Origin: Pseudomonas sp. GD03858
GTDB taxonomy: Bacteria > Pseudomonadota > Gammaproteobacteria > Pseudomonadales > Pseudomonadaceae
Length of the DNA: 64,000 bases
Assembly: GCF_029840925.1 (NCBI RefSeq)
Contig: NZ_JAOCDM010000010.1
Span: 1 to 64,000 of the forward strand
Direction of reading: 5' to 3'
Shown here: in pieces, positions 31,774-43,915 of the stretch
How the letters are laid out: each line of letters begins with the position of its first letter
How positions within the stretch are numbered: the first letter of the stretch is position 1
Notes under the pieces: generated by a model
Databases searched by the model: none
Seen by the model: the letters and a program-made list of their open reading frames with translations, nothing else
Told to the model about the DNA's origin: nothing
Position numbers and translations under genes: made by a program

Positions 31774-33153
31774 ATGATCAGAGCCCCTTTCGAACGACTC
31801 GGCCTGGACCGCGAGGTCCTCACCGTCAGCCAGCTCAACGGCCGCGCCCGCGTGCTGCTCGAGGACGTGTTTCGCAGCGTCTGGGTGGAAGGCGAGATTT
31901 CCAACCTCGCCCGCCCGGCCTCCGGCCACCTGTACTTCACCCTCAAGGACAGCGGCGCGCAGATCCGCTGCGCCTTGTTCCGGCAGAACGCCGCCCGCGT
32001 GCGCCAGGCCCTGCGTGATGGCCTGGCGGTGAAGGTGCGCGGCAAGGTTTCGCTGTTCGAGGGCCGTGGCGACTACCAGCTGATCCTCGACACGGTGGAG
32101 CCGGCCGGCGACGGCGCCCTGCGCCTGGCCTTCGAAGCCTTGAAGGAAAAGCTCGGCGCCGAGGGTCTGTTCAGCACCGATCGCAAGCGGCCGCTGCCGG
32201 CGCATCCGCAACGCATCGGCATCATCACCTCGCCCACTGGCGCGGTGATTCGCGACATCATCAGCGTGTTTCGCCGCCGCGCGCCGCAGGTCGAACTCAA
32301 CCTGATCCCCACCGCGGTGCAGGGCCGCGAGGCCATCGCGCAGATCGTCCACGCCCTGCAGATGGCCGACCGACAGGGCTTCGACGCGCTGATCCTGGCC
32401 CGTGGCGGTGGCTCGCTGGAAGACCTCTGGTGCTTTAACGAAGAGGCCGTGGCCCGCGCCGTGGCCGCCTGCGTGACACCGATCGTCAGCGCCGTGGGCC
32501 ATGAGACCGACGTGTCGATCAGCGACTTCGTCGCCGACGTGCGCGCGCCCACGCCCTCAGCCGCCGCCGAACTGCTCGCCCCGGACAGCAGCGGTCTGCA
32601 GCAGCGTCTGGACAGCCTGCAACGGCGCCTGCTGCTGCGTATGCAGAGCCGCCTGGCCCACGACCGTCTGCGTGTGGAGGGCCTAGCCCGACGCCTGCGC
32701 CATCCTGGCGAGCGCCTGCGCCAGCAGGCCCAGCGCCTGGACGACTTGGACATGCGCCTGCGTCGCGCCTTCATGCTTGGCATGAGCCAGCGCCACGAAC
32801 GCCTCGGCCGTCTCGACACACGCCTGGGCGCACAGCATCCAGGGCGCAGCCTGAAATTGCTGCGCCAGCGCCTGGACAGCCTGGCCGAGCGCCTGCCACG
32901 GGCCATGCGCGACGTGCTCAAGGACCGTCGCCAGCGTTTCCAGGCGCAATTGCAGACCTTGCAGGTGGTCAGCCCACTGGCCACCCTCGCCCGCGGCTAC
33001 AGCATCCTGCTCGACGAGCGTGGCCAAGCCATCCGCAGCGCCGCGCAGACCCACAACGGCCAGCGCCTGACCGCCCGCCTCAAGGAAGGCGAGCTCAAGG
33101 TGCGGGTCGAGGACAACCACCAGACTCCGGTCACCCTCTCGCTACTGGACTGA
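31774..33153 (+). CDS. xseA: Exodeoxyribonuclease VII large subunit
   Basis: A 459-residue catalytic subunit of ExoVII, which degrades single-stranded DNA to oligonucleotides. It has an N-terminal OB fold (VSQLNGRARVLLEDVF, VWVEGEISNLARPASGH), a catalytic core with GIITSPTGAVIRDI and ARGGGSLEDLWCFNEE, VGHETDVSISDFVADVRAPT, then long helical/coiled-coil repeats to residue ~440. The start at 31774 (MIRAPFERLGLDREVLTV) fits Pseudomonas homologues; a second in-frame ATG lies at 31762. xseB is not adjacent here. The gene is 3 nt from the peptidase gene. Confidence 0.95.
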   Translation: MIRAPFERLGLDREVLTVSQLNGRARVLLEDVFRSVWVEGEISNLARPASGHLYFTLKDSGAQIRCALFRQNAARVRQALRDGLAVKVRGKVSLFEGRGDYQLILDTVEPAGDGALRLAFEALKEKLGAEGLFSTDRKRPLPAHPQRIGIITSPTGAVIRDIISVFRRRAPQVELNLIPTAVQGREAIAQIVHALQMADRQGFDALILARGGGSLEDLWCFNEEAVARAVAACVTPIVSAVGHETDVSISDFVADVRAPTPSAAAELLAPDSSGLQQRLDSLQRRLLLRMQSRLAHDRLRVEGLARRLRHPGERLRQQAQRLDDLDMRLRRAFMLGMSQRHERLGRLDTRLGAQHPGRSLKLLRQRLDSLAERLPRAMRDVLKDRRQRFQAQLQTLQVVSPLATLARGYSILLDERGQAIRSAAQTHNGQRLTARLKEGELKVRVEDNHQTPVTLSLLD

Positions 33154-33156
33154 CAC

Positions 33157-33984
33157 ATGCCCCGCCTGTTCGCGCCCCTGCTCGCCCTCGCCCTGTTGCT
33201 GCCGCTCACCACGGCCCAGGCCAGCTACATCACCCGCACCCTCGACAAGCCGGTGCCCGGCGGCGTGGCCGTGGTCAACCTGGGGCCTGCCGCCAGCGCG
33301 CCAAGCGCCCGCTTCGACGGCAAGCCGGTGCTGGTGGTGAAGGAGCAGGACAACTGGCTGGCCATCGTCGGCATCCCGCTCACCCAGAAGCCCGGCAGCG
33401 CCGTGCTCACCCAAGGTGGACGCGACATCCGCTTCAGCGTGGGCAGCAAGAAATACCCCGAACAGCACATCACCTTGAAGAACAAGCGCCAGGTCAACCC
33501 CGAGCCCGAGGACTTGAAGCGCATCGACCGCGAGCTGGCCGAGCAGATCAAGGCCTACCGCAGTTTCAGCCCGACCCTGCCGAGCAACCTGATCCTCGAC
33601 AAGCCGGTCAACGGCCCGCTGTCGAGCAAGTTCGGCGTGCGCCGCTTCTTCAACGGCGAGGAACGCAACCCCCATGCGGGCCTTGACTTCGCCGTACCGG
33701 CCGGCACGCCGATCAAGACCCCGGCCAATGGCAAGGTGATCCTGGTGGGCGACTACTTCTTCAATGGCCGCACGGTGTTCGTCGACCATGGCCAGGGCTT
33801 CATCAGCATGTTCTGCCACATGTCGAAGATCGACGTGAAGCCAGGACAGGTGCTGCGCCGCGGCGAGGTGGTCGGCCGCGTGGGCTCGACCGGCCGGGCC
33901 ACCGGGCCACACATGCACTGGAACGTCAGCCTCAACGATGCGCGGGTCGATCCGGCAATTTTCATCGGCGCGTTCCAGCCCTGA
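33157..33984 (+). CDS. Secreted M23 (LytM-type) metallopeptidase
   Basis: A 275-residue protein with an N-terminal Sec signal peptide (LFAPLLALALLLPLTTAQA). A middle linker and small beta domain lead to a C-terminal LytM domain (about 150-270). The zinc ligands are in NPHAGLDFAVPAG and GPHMHWNVSL (HxxxD and HxH), so it should be catalytically active on peptidoglycan cross-bridges, unlike EnvC/NlpD activators that lack them. It starts 3 nt after xseA and is probably co-transcribed. A class B REP follows. Confidence 0.87.
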   Translation: MPRLFAPLLALALLLPLTTAQASYITRTLDKPVPGGVAVVNLGPAASAPSARFDGKPVLVVKEQDNWLAIVGIPLTQKPGSAVLTQGGRDIRFSVGSKKYPEQHITLKNKRQVNPEPEDLKRIDRELAEQIKAYRSFSPTLPSNLILDKPVNGPLSSKFGVRRFFNGEERNPHAGLDFAVPAGTPIKTPANGKVILVGDYFFNGRTVFVDHGQGFISMFCHMSKIDVKPGQVLRRGEVVGRVGSTGRATGPHMHWNVSLNDARVDPAIFIGAFQP

Positions 33985-33990
33985 AAGCGC

Positions 33991-34058
33991 AATCGCGGGG
34001 CAAGCCCGCTCCCACGCAGCCATGGTGGGATCGTGGGAGCGGGCTTGCCCCGCGATTT
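33991..34058. repeat. REP pair (class B)
   Basis: AATCGCGGGGCAAGCCCGCT... and its inverted copy lie just after the peptidase stop. The rest of the 370-nt gap to leuA holds an AT-rich promoter region and the short leader ORF. Confidence 0.85.
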
Positions 34059-34179
34059 GCGCAACGAAAAAACATCACGCAATAAAATCTCAACAAACCC
34101 TAATCAACGGCCACAAAAACTCAGAAGCATCGTTTTTTTAAGCATTCCTCTCAATTTTCTCGCAATGCTTGCCATCCCC

Positions 34180-34199
34180 CAACCCACTGGTTAGGGTTG
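34180..34199 (+). promoter_or_regulatory. Small hairpin before the leuA leader ORF
   Basis: CAACCC and GGGTTG pair around an 8-nt loop immediately upstream of the short ORF at 34205. It may be part of a leader RNA structure. Confidence 0.25.
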
Positions 34200-34204
34200 A
34201 GCCT

Positions 34205-34276
34205 ATGAACATCTTCAGCACCCTGCTCCGACAACACCGCAGCCTCTGCCTGGTCAGCGCCCGACTACCAGGGTGA
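34205..34276 (+). CDS. Possible leucine-rich leader peptide of leuA
   Basis: A 23-codon ORF ([20 protein letters not shown] then LPG) with five leucines, two of them adjacent, preceded by AGGGTTGA. It ends 77 nt before leuA. AGGGTGA at its stop can pair (with two G-U pairs) to TCGCCTT followed by TTTCTC, resembling a weak terminator. This is consistent with leucine attenuation but unproven. No published example is known to me for this exact peptide. Confidence 0.35.
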   Translation: MNIFSTLLRQHRSLCLVSARLPG

Positions 34277-34353
34277 ATCGCGTCGCCTCGCCTTTTTCTC
34301 TCGTTTTCGTTTGGCAGGCCCGATCACGGCCGCACATAAAAAGGATTGCTTGC

Positions 34354-36027
34354 ATGACCATGCTCAAAGACCCTTCGAAGAAATACCGCGCGTTCCCGAC
34401 CATCGACCTGCCTGACCGTACCTGGCCGTCGAAGACCATCACCCAGGCGCCGATCTGGTGCAGCTCCGACCTGCGTGATGGCAACCAGTCGCTGATCGAG
34501 CCGATGGACTCGGAGAAGAAGCTGCGGTTCTGGAAGACCCTGGTGCAGGTGGGCGTGAAGGAAATCGAAGCGTCGTTCCCGTCTGCCTCGCAGACCGACT
34601 TCGACTTCGTGCGCACCCTGATCGAAGATGGCCACATCCCGGACGACACCACCATCCAGGTGCTGACCCAGGCCCGTGAAGACCTGATCGCCCGGACCTT
34701 CGAATCCCTGCGCGGGGCCAAGAAGGCCATCGTCCACCTGTACAACGCCACCTGCCCGTCGTTCCGCCGCATCGTCTTCAACCAGGACAAGCAGGGCGTG
34801 AAGGACATCGCGGTCAACGCCGCCAAGCTGTTCGTCAAGTACGCCGCCCAGCAGCCGAACACCCAGTGGACCTTCCAGTACTCGCCTGAAACCTTCAGCG
34901 CCACCGAACTGGAATTCGCCAAGGAAGTGTGCGACGCGGTGATCGAGGTGTGGAACCCGACCCCCGAGCACAAGATCATCCTCAACCTGCCGGCCACCGT
35001 CGAAGTCGCCACGCCGAACGTCTACGCCGACCAGATCGAATGGTTCTGCCGCAACATCAACCGTCGCGACAGCGTGATCATCAGCCTGCACACCCACAAC
35101 GACCGTGGCACCGGCATCGCCGCCACCGAACTGGGGCTGATGGCCGGCGCCGACCGTGCCGAAGGCTGCCTGTTCGGCAACGGCGAGCGCACCGGCAACG
35201 TCGACCTGGTGACCCTGGCGTTGAACCTCTACACCCAGGGCATCGACCCGCAACTGGACTTCTCCGACATCGATGGCGTGCGCAAGGTCGTCGAGGAGTG
35301 CAACCAGCTGCCGGTACACCCACGCCACCCGTATGTCGGCGACCTGGTCCACACCGCCTTCTCCGGCTCGCACCAGGACGCCATCCGCAAGGGCTTCGCC
35401 AAACAGCAGGACGGCGAACTGTGGGAAGTGCCATACCTGCCGATCGACCCGGCCGACATCGGCCGCAGCTACGAGGCGGTGATCCGCGTCAACAGCCAGT
35501 CGGGCAAGGGCGGCATCACCTACCTGCTCGAGCAGGAGTACGGCATCAGCCTGCCGCGCCGCATGCAGATCGAGTTCAGCCAGGTGGTACAGGGCGAGAC
35601 CGACCGTCTCGGCCTGGAAATGACCGCCGAGCAGATCTACAAGCTGCTGCAGAAGGAATACCTCCAGGCCAACGCACCGTATGCACTGGTCAGCCACCGC
35701 CTGCAGGAAGAGAACGGCAGCAGCCATGTGCAGGTGGAAGTCTCCGGTGAAGGCGAGACCACACTGCATTGGCACGGCAAGGGCAACGGCGCCCTGGAAG
35801 CGCTGGTGGCCGGCTTGCCGGTCAGCGTGGAGATCATGGACTACAACGAACACGCCATCGGCGCTGGTACCAACGCCAAGGCGGCGGCCTACATCGAGCT
35901 GCGCGTGGCCGGTGGGCGTCCGGTACACGGCGTGGGGATCGACGAGAACATCACCACCGCCAGCTTCAAGGCGCTGTTCAGCGCGCTGAACCGGTCGCTG
36001 AGCCAGCAGCAGGCCAAAGCGGCGTAA
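34354..36027 (+). CDS. leuA: 2-isopropylmalate synthase
   Basis: A 557-residue enzyme condensing acetyl-CoA with 2-oxoisovalerate, the first committed step of leucine synthesis. The HMGL-like TIM barrel has the metal site in [11 protein letters not shown] and [15 protein letters not shown] and the [18 protein letters not shown] motif. The C-terminal LeuA dimer domain (about 425-555) is the allosteric leucine-binding part. It is the longer type-2 form usual in Pseudomonas. The start at 34354 follows AAAAAGGA; the frame is open from 34273 but overlaps the leader region. A strong terminator follows. Confidence 0.96.
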   Translation: MTMLKDPSKKYRAFPTIDLPDRTWPSKTITQAPIWCSSDLRDGNQSLIEPMDSEKKLRFWKTLVQVGVKEIEASFPSASQTDFDFVRTLIEDGHIPDDTTIQVLTQAREDLIARTFESLRGAKKAIVHLYNATCPSFRRIVFNQDKQGVKDIAVNAAKLFVKYAAQQPNTQWTFQYSPETFSATELEFAKEVCDAVIEVWNPTPEHKIILNLPATVEVATPNVYADQIEWFCRNINRRDSVIISLHTHNDRGTGIAATELGLMAGADRAEGCLFGNGERTGNVDLVTLALNLYTQGIDPQLDFSDIDGVRKVVEECNQLPVHPRHPYVGDLVHTAFSGSHQDAIRKGFAKQQDGELWEVPYLPIDPADIGRSYEAVIRVNSQSGKGGITYLLEQEYGISLPRRMQIEFSQVVQGETDRLGLEMTAEQIYKLLQKEYLQANAPYALVSHRLQEENGSSHVQVEVSGEGETTLHWHGKGNGALEALVAGLPVSVEIMDYNEHAIGAGTNAKAAAYIELRVAGGRPVHGVGIDENITTASFKALFSALNRSLSQQQAKAA

Positions 36028-36044
36028 ACCATCGCCGATAAACG

Positions 36045-36077
36045 AAGCCCGCATCCTCGATGCGGGCTTTTTTTTTG
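36045..36077 (+). terminator. leuA terminator
   Basis: AAGCCCGCATC-CTC-GATGCGGGCTT with a following run of T: a textbook intrinsic terminator 18 nt after the leuA stop. Confidence 0.95.
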
Positions 36078-36112
36078 CCTGTAGCAGGCAACCCCTTTTG
36101 CCCTGCATACCC

Positions 36113-36247
36113 GTGTAGGAGCGGCCTTGCCGAGGCGTCGGACCGGTCGGAAAGGGGCGCGCAGCGGCCCCAGGGTTTCAGCGTTCATGCAAAGATCGCT
36201 GGGGCCGCGTTGCGGCCCTTTCGCGACACAAGGCCGCTCCTACAGGG
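36113..36247. repeat. Mixed REP pair (class C plus class A arm)
   Basis: The left unit has the longer internal module CCGAGGCGTCGGACCGGTCG between AGGAGCGGCCTTG and GAAAGGG. The right unit carries GTGTCGC at that place. The outer parts match, so the two arms differ only in the inner module. Confidence 0.8.
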
Positions 36248-36278
36248 AGATGCGTAGATCCCGATAACTGCAGCAGGC

Positions 36279-36307
36279 AAAAAAAAGGGGCGCCGACCAA
36301 GCGCCCC
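36279..36307 (-). terminator. eda terminator
   Basis: On the minus strand GGGGCGC-TTGGTCG-GCGCCCC runs into eight T residues, ending the zwf-pgl-eda transcript. Confidence 0.92.
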
Positions 36308-36336
36308 ACAAGCCGTGTAGCACACAACGAAATCTG

Positions 36337-37011
36337 TCAGTCCAGCAACGCCATCGCCTCGGCGCTGCACGCCTCGATCCGCGCCCAGTCGCCGTTCTTG
36401 ATCCAGCTGCTGTCGAGCATCCAGGTGCCGCCCACGCACATCACATTGGGCAGGGCCATGTAGTTGCGCACGTTGGCCGGGTTCACCCCGCCGGTCGGGC
36501 AGAAGCGGATGTCGCCGAACGGGCCGGCAAAGGCCTTGATCGCCGCCACGCCACCACTGATCTCCGCCGGGAACAGCTTGAAGCGACGGTAGCCGAGGGC
36601 ATAGCCCATCATGATCTCCGACGGCGTGCTGATGCCCGGCAGCAGCGGAATGTCGCTGTCCACGCCCGCTTCGAGAATGTCCTGGGTGATGCCCGGGGTG
36701 ACGACGAACTGCGCGCCCGCGGCCTCGACGGCGGCGAACATGCCGCGGTCGAGCACGGTACCGGCACCGACGCACAGTTCCGGACGCTGCTCGCGCAGCA
36801 CCTGGATGGCCTTCAGGCCATGCTGCGAGCGCAGGGTCACTTCCAGGGTGCGGATGCCGCCGGCGGCCAGGGCGTCGGCCAAGGGCAGGATGTCCTCCTC
36901 ACGGGCGATGGTGATCACCGGCAGAATGCGCGCCTGGTCGCAGATCGCGTCGATGCGCTCGGCTTTCTCGGCCATCGAGAGCAAAGGCTGTGGGCGTTCG
37001 AGGGTGGTCAT
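36337..37011 (-). CDS. eda: 2-keto-3-deoxy-6-phosphogluconate aldolase
   Basis: A 224-residue class I aldolase that cleaves KDPG to pyruvate and glyceraldehyde-3-P, the last Entner-Doudoroff step. It contains the Schiff-base lysine region RRFKLFPAEISGG and the phosphate-binding FCPTGGVNPANV. I prefer the ATG at 37011 (MTTLERPQPLL, with AAGGACC upstream). An ATG at 37032 overlaps the pgl stop (ATGA) and could also be used. It is the third gene of the zwf-pgl-eda operon, which is repressed by HexR. Confidence 0.95.
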   Translation of the reverse strand: MTTLERPQPLLSMAEKAERIDAICDQARILPVITIAREEDILPLADALAAGGIRTLEVTLRSQHGLKAIQVLREQRPELCVGAGTVLDRGMFAAVEAAGAQFVVTPGITQDILEAGVDSDIPLLPGISTPSEIMMGYALGYRRFKLFPAEISGGVAAIKAFAGPFGDIRFCPTGGVNPANVRNYMALPNVMCVGGTWMLDSSWIKNGDWARIEACSAEAMALLD

Positions 37012-37028
37012 GACAATGGGTCCTTGGC

Positions 37029-37728
37029 TCATGGGCACCAGTAGATGTCCAGGGGATCGTGAAGAAAGGCGCGAATCGGCATTTCGGTTGGGTCTTCGGC
37101 CGCCAGGGCGGCACGCAGGGTGGCGAGCTTGCCCGCGCCTTGCACGGACAGGGCGATGAAGCCGGCGCTAGCCAGCAGCGCGCGGGTCATGCTCAGGCGC
37201 TGGTGCGGCACGCTCGGCGCCAGCATCGGCAGGCAGCGACGCTCACCCACCTTGGCCAGGCCCTGGCGCAGGTTGGGGCTGGCCGGGAACAGCGAAGCCG
37301 TGTGGCCGTCATCGCCCATGCCCAGCACCAGCACATCGATCGGCGGCAGGTCGGCGAGTACCTGATCAGCCTGCTCGGCGGCGGCCTCCAGGGTCGCGCC
37401 GCTCTGGTACAGGCCGATGAAACGCGCCTTGGCCGCACCACCCTTGAGCAGGTGGCGGGCCAGCAGGCCGGCGTTGCTGTCGTCGTGCGCCACCGGCACC
37501 CAGCGCTCGTCCGCCAGGCTCACGGTGACCTTCGACCAGTCCAGCACCTCTGCCGCCAGCTTCTCGAGAAACGGCACCGGGCTGCGGCCGCCGGACAGCA
37601 CCACGCAAGCCTGGCCCTTGCTGGCGATGGCCTGGCGCAGGTGCTCGGCCACGTCATGGGCCAGGGTCGCCGCCAGGGTTTTCGCATCAGCCAGCTGATG
37701 CGCCTTCACCGTCGCCGGCAGTTGCAGT

Positions 37729-37742
<14 letters not shown>
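37029..37742 (-). CDS. pgl: 6-phosphogluconolactonase
   Basis: A 237-residue DevB-type lactonase hydrolysing 6-phosphogluconolactone. Family motifs: [26 protein letters not shown] and [16 protein letters not shown]. The start ATG at 37742 ([13 protein letters not shown]) lies inside the 3' end of zwf, an overlap of 14 nt, and the stop is 17 nt from eda. Tight packing shows one operon with zwf and eda. Confidence 0.94.
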
Positions 37743-39198
<1,456 letters not shown>

Positions 39199-39262
39199 GA
39201 TGTTGGTTCTTTTATTAATGTTGAACTAGGAATACCGGTTTCAACCCTGCTTTTCAAGGGTT

Positions 39263-39285
39263 AATGTAGTAAAAACCACAACATT
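39263..39285. promoter_or_regulatory. Likely HexR operator between zwf and hexR
   Basis: The minus strand reads AATGTTGTGGTTTTTACTAC then ATT, with outer AATGT/ACATT arms. Against the published HexR consensus TTGT-N7/8-ACAA it has TTGT-N7-ACTA, one mismatch. It lies 65 bp from the zwf start and 96 bp from hexR. Confidence 0.55.
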
Positions 39286-39380
39286 CAATACAGCTGTTAC
39301 AGACAAGTGGTGTGTCAATCTTACCGACAGTACGATACACGCCATCGCAAAAAGCCTGCTTCCCGACCCAAGGACACACC

Positions 39381-40253
39381 ATGGACCGCGTGCGCAACCT
39401 CCTGGAACAGATCCAGGGCCGCCTCGACGAGCTGAACAAGGCCGAACGCAAAGTCGCCGAAGTCATCCTGCTCAACCCGCAACAAGCCACCCGCTTCAGC
39501 ATTGCCGCCCTGGCCCAGGCGGCCAAGGTCAGCGAACCGACGGTCAACCGCTTCTGCCGCTCGTTCGGTGTCAGCGGCTACCCCGAGCTCAAGCTGCAGC
39601 TGGCGCAAAGCCTGGCCAGCGGCGCCGCCTATGTCAGCCGCGCGGTGGAGGCCGACGACGATCCGGCCGCCTACACCCAGAAGATCTTCGGCAGCGCCAT
39701 CGCCTCGCTGGACAGCGCCTGCCAGGCGCTCGACCCGCAGCAGGTCAGCCGCGCCGTGGACATGATGATCCAGGCCCGGCAGATCCACTTCTTCGGCCTC
39801 GGCGCCTCGGCCCCCGTGGCCCTCGACGCCCAGCACAAGTTCTTCCGCTTCAACCTCGCCGTGTCGGCCCATGCCGATGTGCTGATGCAGCGCATGCTGG
39901 CCTCGGTGGCCCACACCGGCGATCTGTTCGTGATCATTTCCTACACCGGGCGCACCCGCGAACTGGTCGAGGTGGCGCGCCTGGCCCGGGAAAACGGCGC
40001 CTCGGTACTCGGCCTGACCGCCGCCGGCTCGCCCCTGGCCCAGGCCTGCAGCCTGAGCCTGCACATCCCGCTGCCGGAAGACACCGACATCTACATGCCG
40101 ATGACCTCGCGGATCATCCAGCTCACCGTGCTCGACGTGCTCGCCACCGGCATGACCCTGCGCCGCGGCGTGGACTTCCAGCCGCACCTGCGCAAGATCA
40201 AGGAAAGCCTCAACGCCAGTCGCTACCCGATCGAGGACGACGACCTCAACTGA
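39381..40253 (+). CDS. hexR: RpiR-family repressor HexR
   Basis: A 290-residue regulator of glucose catabolism. The N-terminal RpiR helix-turn-helix includes [20 protein letters not shown] (about 37-60). The C-terminal SIS domain (about 125-265; [18 protein letters not shown] and [18 protein letters not shown]) binds the Entner-Doudoroff intermediate KDPG, which releases the repressor. The ATG at 39381 follows AAGGACACACC; the frame is open from 39312 in the promoter region. It is divergent from its target zwf. Its 3' end overlaps the convergent mutarotase gene by 8 nt. Confidence 0.95.
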   Translation: MDRVRNLLEQIQGRLDELNKAERKVAEVILLNPQQATRFSIAALAQAAKVSEPTVNRFCRSFGVSGYPELKLQLAQSLASGAAYVSRAVEADDDPAAYTQKIFGSAIASLDSACQALDPQQVSRAVDMMIQARQIHFFGLGASAPVALDAQHKFFRFNLAVSAHADVLMQRMLASVAHTGDLFVIISYTGRTRELVEVARLARENGASVLGLTAAGSPLAQACSLSLHIPLPEDTDIYMPMTSRIIQLTVLDVLATGMTLRRGVDFQPHLRKIKESLNASRYPIEDDDLN

Positions 40254-41100
40254 GCCGGTGCGCCTGCAGCCGCAGGTGCGCCCGCTCCCCCGGCGCCAGG
40301 CTCAGGCCCTCGCCACTGCCGCTGGCCGCCTCGACGCAGACGAAGCCCTGGCATTCGCGCCCGGTCACGCCCATCAGCGGGCGATTGCCTGGGTGCCAGA
40401 CCACGGTGTCATCGCTGTCGCCGGTGTCGATGCACAGCTCTCGCTGCCAGTCCGGGTCCTGCAACTGCACCTTGGGTGTACCGGGGTAGACCTTCTGGCA
40501 GCCGCCCTTGAGGGTCAGCGCGCCGTCCTCGCGGCAGGCCTGGCGATTGAGGCGATCGTAGCCCTGGATATCCTCGAGCCCGGACAGCGCTATCTTCGAC
40601 ACGTCGCTGATTCGCCAGTAGGCCAGCAGCGCATGGCTCAACTGGCAGGGCTCGCTGTCCTGGTGCTCGGTGCTCAGGCTCAGCTCCATGCTCGCGCCGA
40701 GACGGGCGTGCAGGTCGACCTGCCAGTCGCACAGGTCCAGGCGCCACTTCAGGGTCACACCCTGCTCGTCCTCGCGACTGTCCACCAGCTTCCAGTCCAG
40801 CAGGCGCGCCCAGCCGTGGGCCGGCCACAGGTCCTCGCTGGGATGACGGCCATACCAGGGCCAGCACACTGGCACGCCACCGCGGATGGCGCCCACCTGT
40901 GGCCACTGCTCGGCGCACCACAGCCAGGGTTTTTCGCCGGCCGGCTGGAAATGCAGCAGTTGCGCGCCCTGGCGGCTGAACACCGCCTGGCAGCCAGGGT
41001 GGTCGATGATCAGCACATCGCGCTGCTGGTAACGCTCCCACTCGAAGGTCGGCCTGGGCCGTTGCGAGGTGAAGAAGCGATGTAGCGGATGTTCGGGCAT
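40246..41100 (-). CDS. D-hexose-6-phosphate mutarotase (YeaD-like)
   Basis: A 284-residue aldose-1-epimerase-fold enzyme that interconverts glucose-6-P anomers. Family-typical segments: [41 protein letters not shown] and the C-terminal [19 protein letters not shown]. It should feed the beta anomer to Zwf. It is located downstream of oprB on the same strand but beyond a very strong hairpin, so it may have its own promoter; an AACAACAA motif precedes its start. Confidence 0.87.
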   Translation of the reverse strand: MPEHPLHRFFTSQRPRPTFEWERYQQRDVLIIDHPGCQAVFSRQGAQLLHFQPAGEKPWLWCAEQWPQVGAIRGGVPVCWPWYGRHPSEDLWPAHGWARLLDWKLVDSREDEQGVTLKWRLDLCDWQVDLHARLGASMELSLSTEHQDSEPCQLSHALLAYWRISDVSKIALSGLEDIQGYDRLNRQACREDGALTLKGGCQKVYPGTPKVQLQDPDWQRELCIDTGDSDDTVVWHPGNRPLMGVTGRECQGFVCVEAASGSGEGLSLAPGERAHLRLQAHRLS

Positions 41101-41114
41101 GGTTCCAAGCTCTT

Positions 41115-41122
41115 TTGTTGTT
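41115..41122 (-). promoter_or_regulatory. AANAANAA (Crc/Hfq-type) motif before the mutarotase gene
   Basis: AACAACAA on the minus strand, 14 nt upstream of the ATG at 41100. Confidence 0.5.
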
Positions 41123-41135
41123 TGAGATAGCGCTG

Positions 41136-41189
41136 TCTCGACCCGTGCCCGCTAACCACTGCTGGCCAGTGGTTAGCGGGAGGTCGAGA
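41136..41189 (-). terminator. Large hairpin after oprB
   Basis: CCCGCTAACCACTG-CTGGC-CAGTGGTTAGCGGG is a perfect 14-bp stem. It is extended outside by TCTCGACC/GGTCGAGA. It lies 30 nt beyond the oprB stop and probably ends the gts-oprB transcript. Confidence 0.8.
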
Positions 41190-41218
41190 TGGATGGCGTA
41201 AATTTACAACAATTTTTC

Positions 41219-42562
41219 TCAGAATGACGACTGAATCTTCAACCCCGCGACCAGCGCGTTATCCACCTCATCCACACCACCCGGGCTCTTGATGTACTGC
41301 AGGTTCGGGCGCACGGTCAGCCAATTGGTGACGTGGAAGCCGTAGTAGAGCTCGGCGTTGTACTCGGTGCGCTGCAGCGGCACGAAGCCGGGGTTGTCGT
41401 AGTCGTTGATGCCACTCTGGGCATTGAGCAGCTCGGCGCGCTTCTTCACGTCGTCGTTGACGTGAATGCGGGCGATGCCGAAGCCGATATCGTCCTTGGG
41501 CCGGGCATCGAAGGCGCCTTTGTAGACCAGGCCGACCTGCTGGTAGTTGTCGACCACGTTGGTGGCCTTGTCGTGCACGGTGAAGTTGGCGAACAGGCTC
41601 AGGCCACGGTTGACGTCGCCGGCATGGGCGGTGACCTGCTGCTGCGCCACCACCCACCAGCCGTGCTTGCTGGAGTGCGACTTGAACGCCGCGCCGGTCA
41701 GCGCCTGCGGGTTGCCGTTGATGTCGTCGTAGACGTCGTCGGCCTTGGCGGTGCTGTAGTAGTAACCCAGGCGGTACTCGCCCGGCAGGCCGTTGACCTT
41801 CGGCGACCACACCGCCTCCACCGGCAGGATCGCGCCCTTGGTGCCGCTTCCGCTGAGCTTGAAGCCGTTGCCGGTCTCCAGGTTCGACGGGTTCTGTTCG
41901 TAGGCGCCGACCTGGACGAATAATTCCGGGGTGATGTTGTACTTGACCCGCAGCGCCCACTGGCTGACCGGCCAGTTGTACCAGATGCCACCGACCCAGT
42001 TGCCCACCTGTGAGCCGCAGAACGCCAGGTTCTGGAAGTCACAGGGGAAGCTGTTGAAGTCCTCGCCCTCGCCGAAGCGGCCGAATTTCACGTCCAGCGC
42101 GCCGTCGAAGTACTTCTGCTTGATCCACATCTGGGTCAGCCGCCAGGTCTGGCCCCGGCCCCAGACTTCCTGCACCGAGCTGAACTGCCCGGCACGCGGA
42201 TCGCTGATGCGGTCGTTGGACAGGTTGCGGCCGCTACGCTCGGTGATCGCCAGTTTGAACTCGGTGTCCTTCCAGCCGAAGATCTTCTCCAGGTCCAGGT
42301 GCGCGCCCAGGGCGAACTGGTCGCTGTAGCGCGCGGTCTTGTCGTCGTTGTAGCCGCCGTGCAGGTTGCCGGCCACCTCGCCGACGTAGTCGAGGGTGAA
42401 GTCGTAGCCCTTCTCCAGCAGCTCGGTGCGGGTGCCGCCCCAGTCGCCGGTCATCCATTTCGATTCCGACGAGAAAGCCTCGGCGGCCTGGGCCCCGCTG
42501 CTGCCGACCACGGCCAGCAGTGCCAGTGAACCCAGCGTTCTGATGCGATTGCGATGTTCCAT
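41219..42562 (-). CDS. oprB: Carbohydrate-selective outer-membrane porin OprB
   Basis: A 447-residue OprB-family beta-barrel porin for glucose. It has a signal peptide (LGSLALLAVVGSSGAQA), then WMTGDWGGTRTELLEKGYDF, the family's N-terminal signature, and ends in a terminal Phe (GLKIQSSF) expected for outer-membrane insertion. The start at ATG 42562 is preceded by AAAGGGATG; the upstream frame to 42685 crosses a REP. It is the last gene of the gtsABCD-oprB cluster. An AATAACAA motif just upstream suggests Crc control. Confidence 0.93.
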   Translation of the reverse strand: MEHRNRIRTLGSLALLAVVGSSGAQAAEAFSSESKWMTGDWGGTRTELLEKGYDFTLDYVGEVAGNLHGGYNDDKTARYSDQFALGAHLDLEKIFGWKDTEFKLAITERSGRNLSNDRISDPRAGQFSSVQEVWGRGQTWRLTQMWIKQKYFDGALDVKFGRFGEGEDFNSFPCDFQNLAFCGSQVGNWVGGIWYNWPVSQWALRVKYNITPELFVQVGAYEQNPSNLETGNGFKLSGSGTKGAILPVEAVWSPKVNGLPGEYRLGYYYSTAKADDVYDDINGNPQALTGAAFKSHSSKHGWWVVAQQQVTAHAGDVNRGLSLFANFTVHDKATNVVDNYQQVGLVYKGAFDARPKDDIGFGIARIHVNDDVKKRAELLNAQSGINDYDNPGFVPLQRTEYNAELYYGFHVTNWLTVRPNLQYIKSPGGVDEVDNALVAGLKIQSSF

Positions 42563-42581
42563 CCCTTTGCGTCCTCTTTTC

Positions 42582-42589
42582 TTGTTATT
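42582..42589 (-). promoter_or_regulatory. AANAANAA (Crc/Hfq-type) motif before oprB
   Basis: AATAACAA on the minus strand followed by GAAAAGAGG, 19 nt upstream of the oprB ATG. Confidence 0.5.
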
Positions 42590-42620
42590 AACAGAACGAA
42601 TCAACGGCCAGGTCTTTTCT

Positions 42621-42751
42621 GTGGGAGCGGCCTTGTGCCGCGAAAGGGCTGCGTAGCGGCCCCAGGATCTGCACATCCCGCACAATTGCCGGGGCTGCTG
42701 TGCAGCCCTTTCCGACCGGTCCGACGCCTCGGCAAGGCCGCTCCTACAGGG
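42621..42751. repeat. Mixed REP pair (class A plus class C) between gtsD and oprB
   Basis: The left unit reads GTGGGAGCGGCCTTGTGCCG then CGAAAGGG. The right unit is the CCGAGGCGTCGGACCGGTCG type in inverse orientation. The pair separates the transporter genes from oprB and could protect upstream mRNA. Confidence 0.8.
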
Positions 42752-42763
42752 ACCGTGTCCGGT

Positions 42764-43912
<1,149 letters not shown>

Positions 43913-43915
43913 GAC

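Noticed and set aside
34324-36108. 594-codon minus-strand frame opposite leuA
   Set aside because: It is a shadow of leuA, contains REP-derived sequence at its start and has no family signature.
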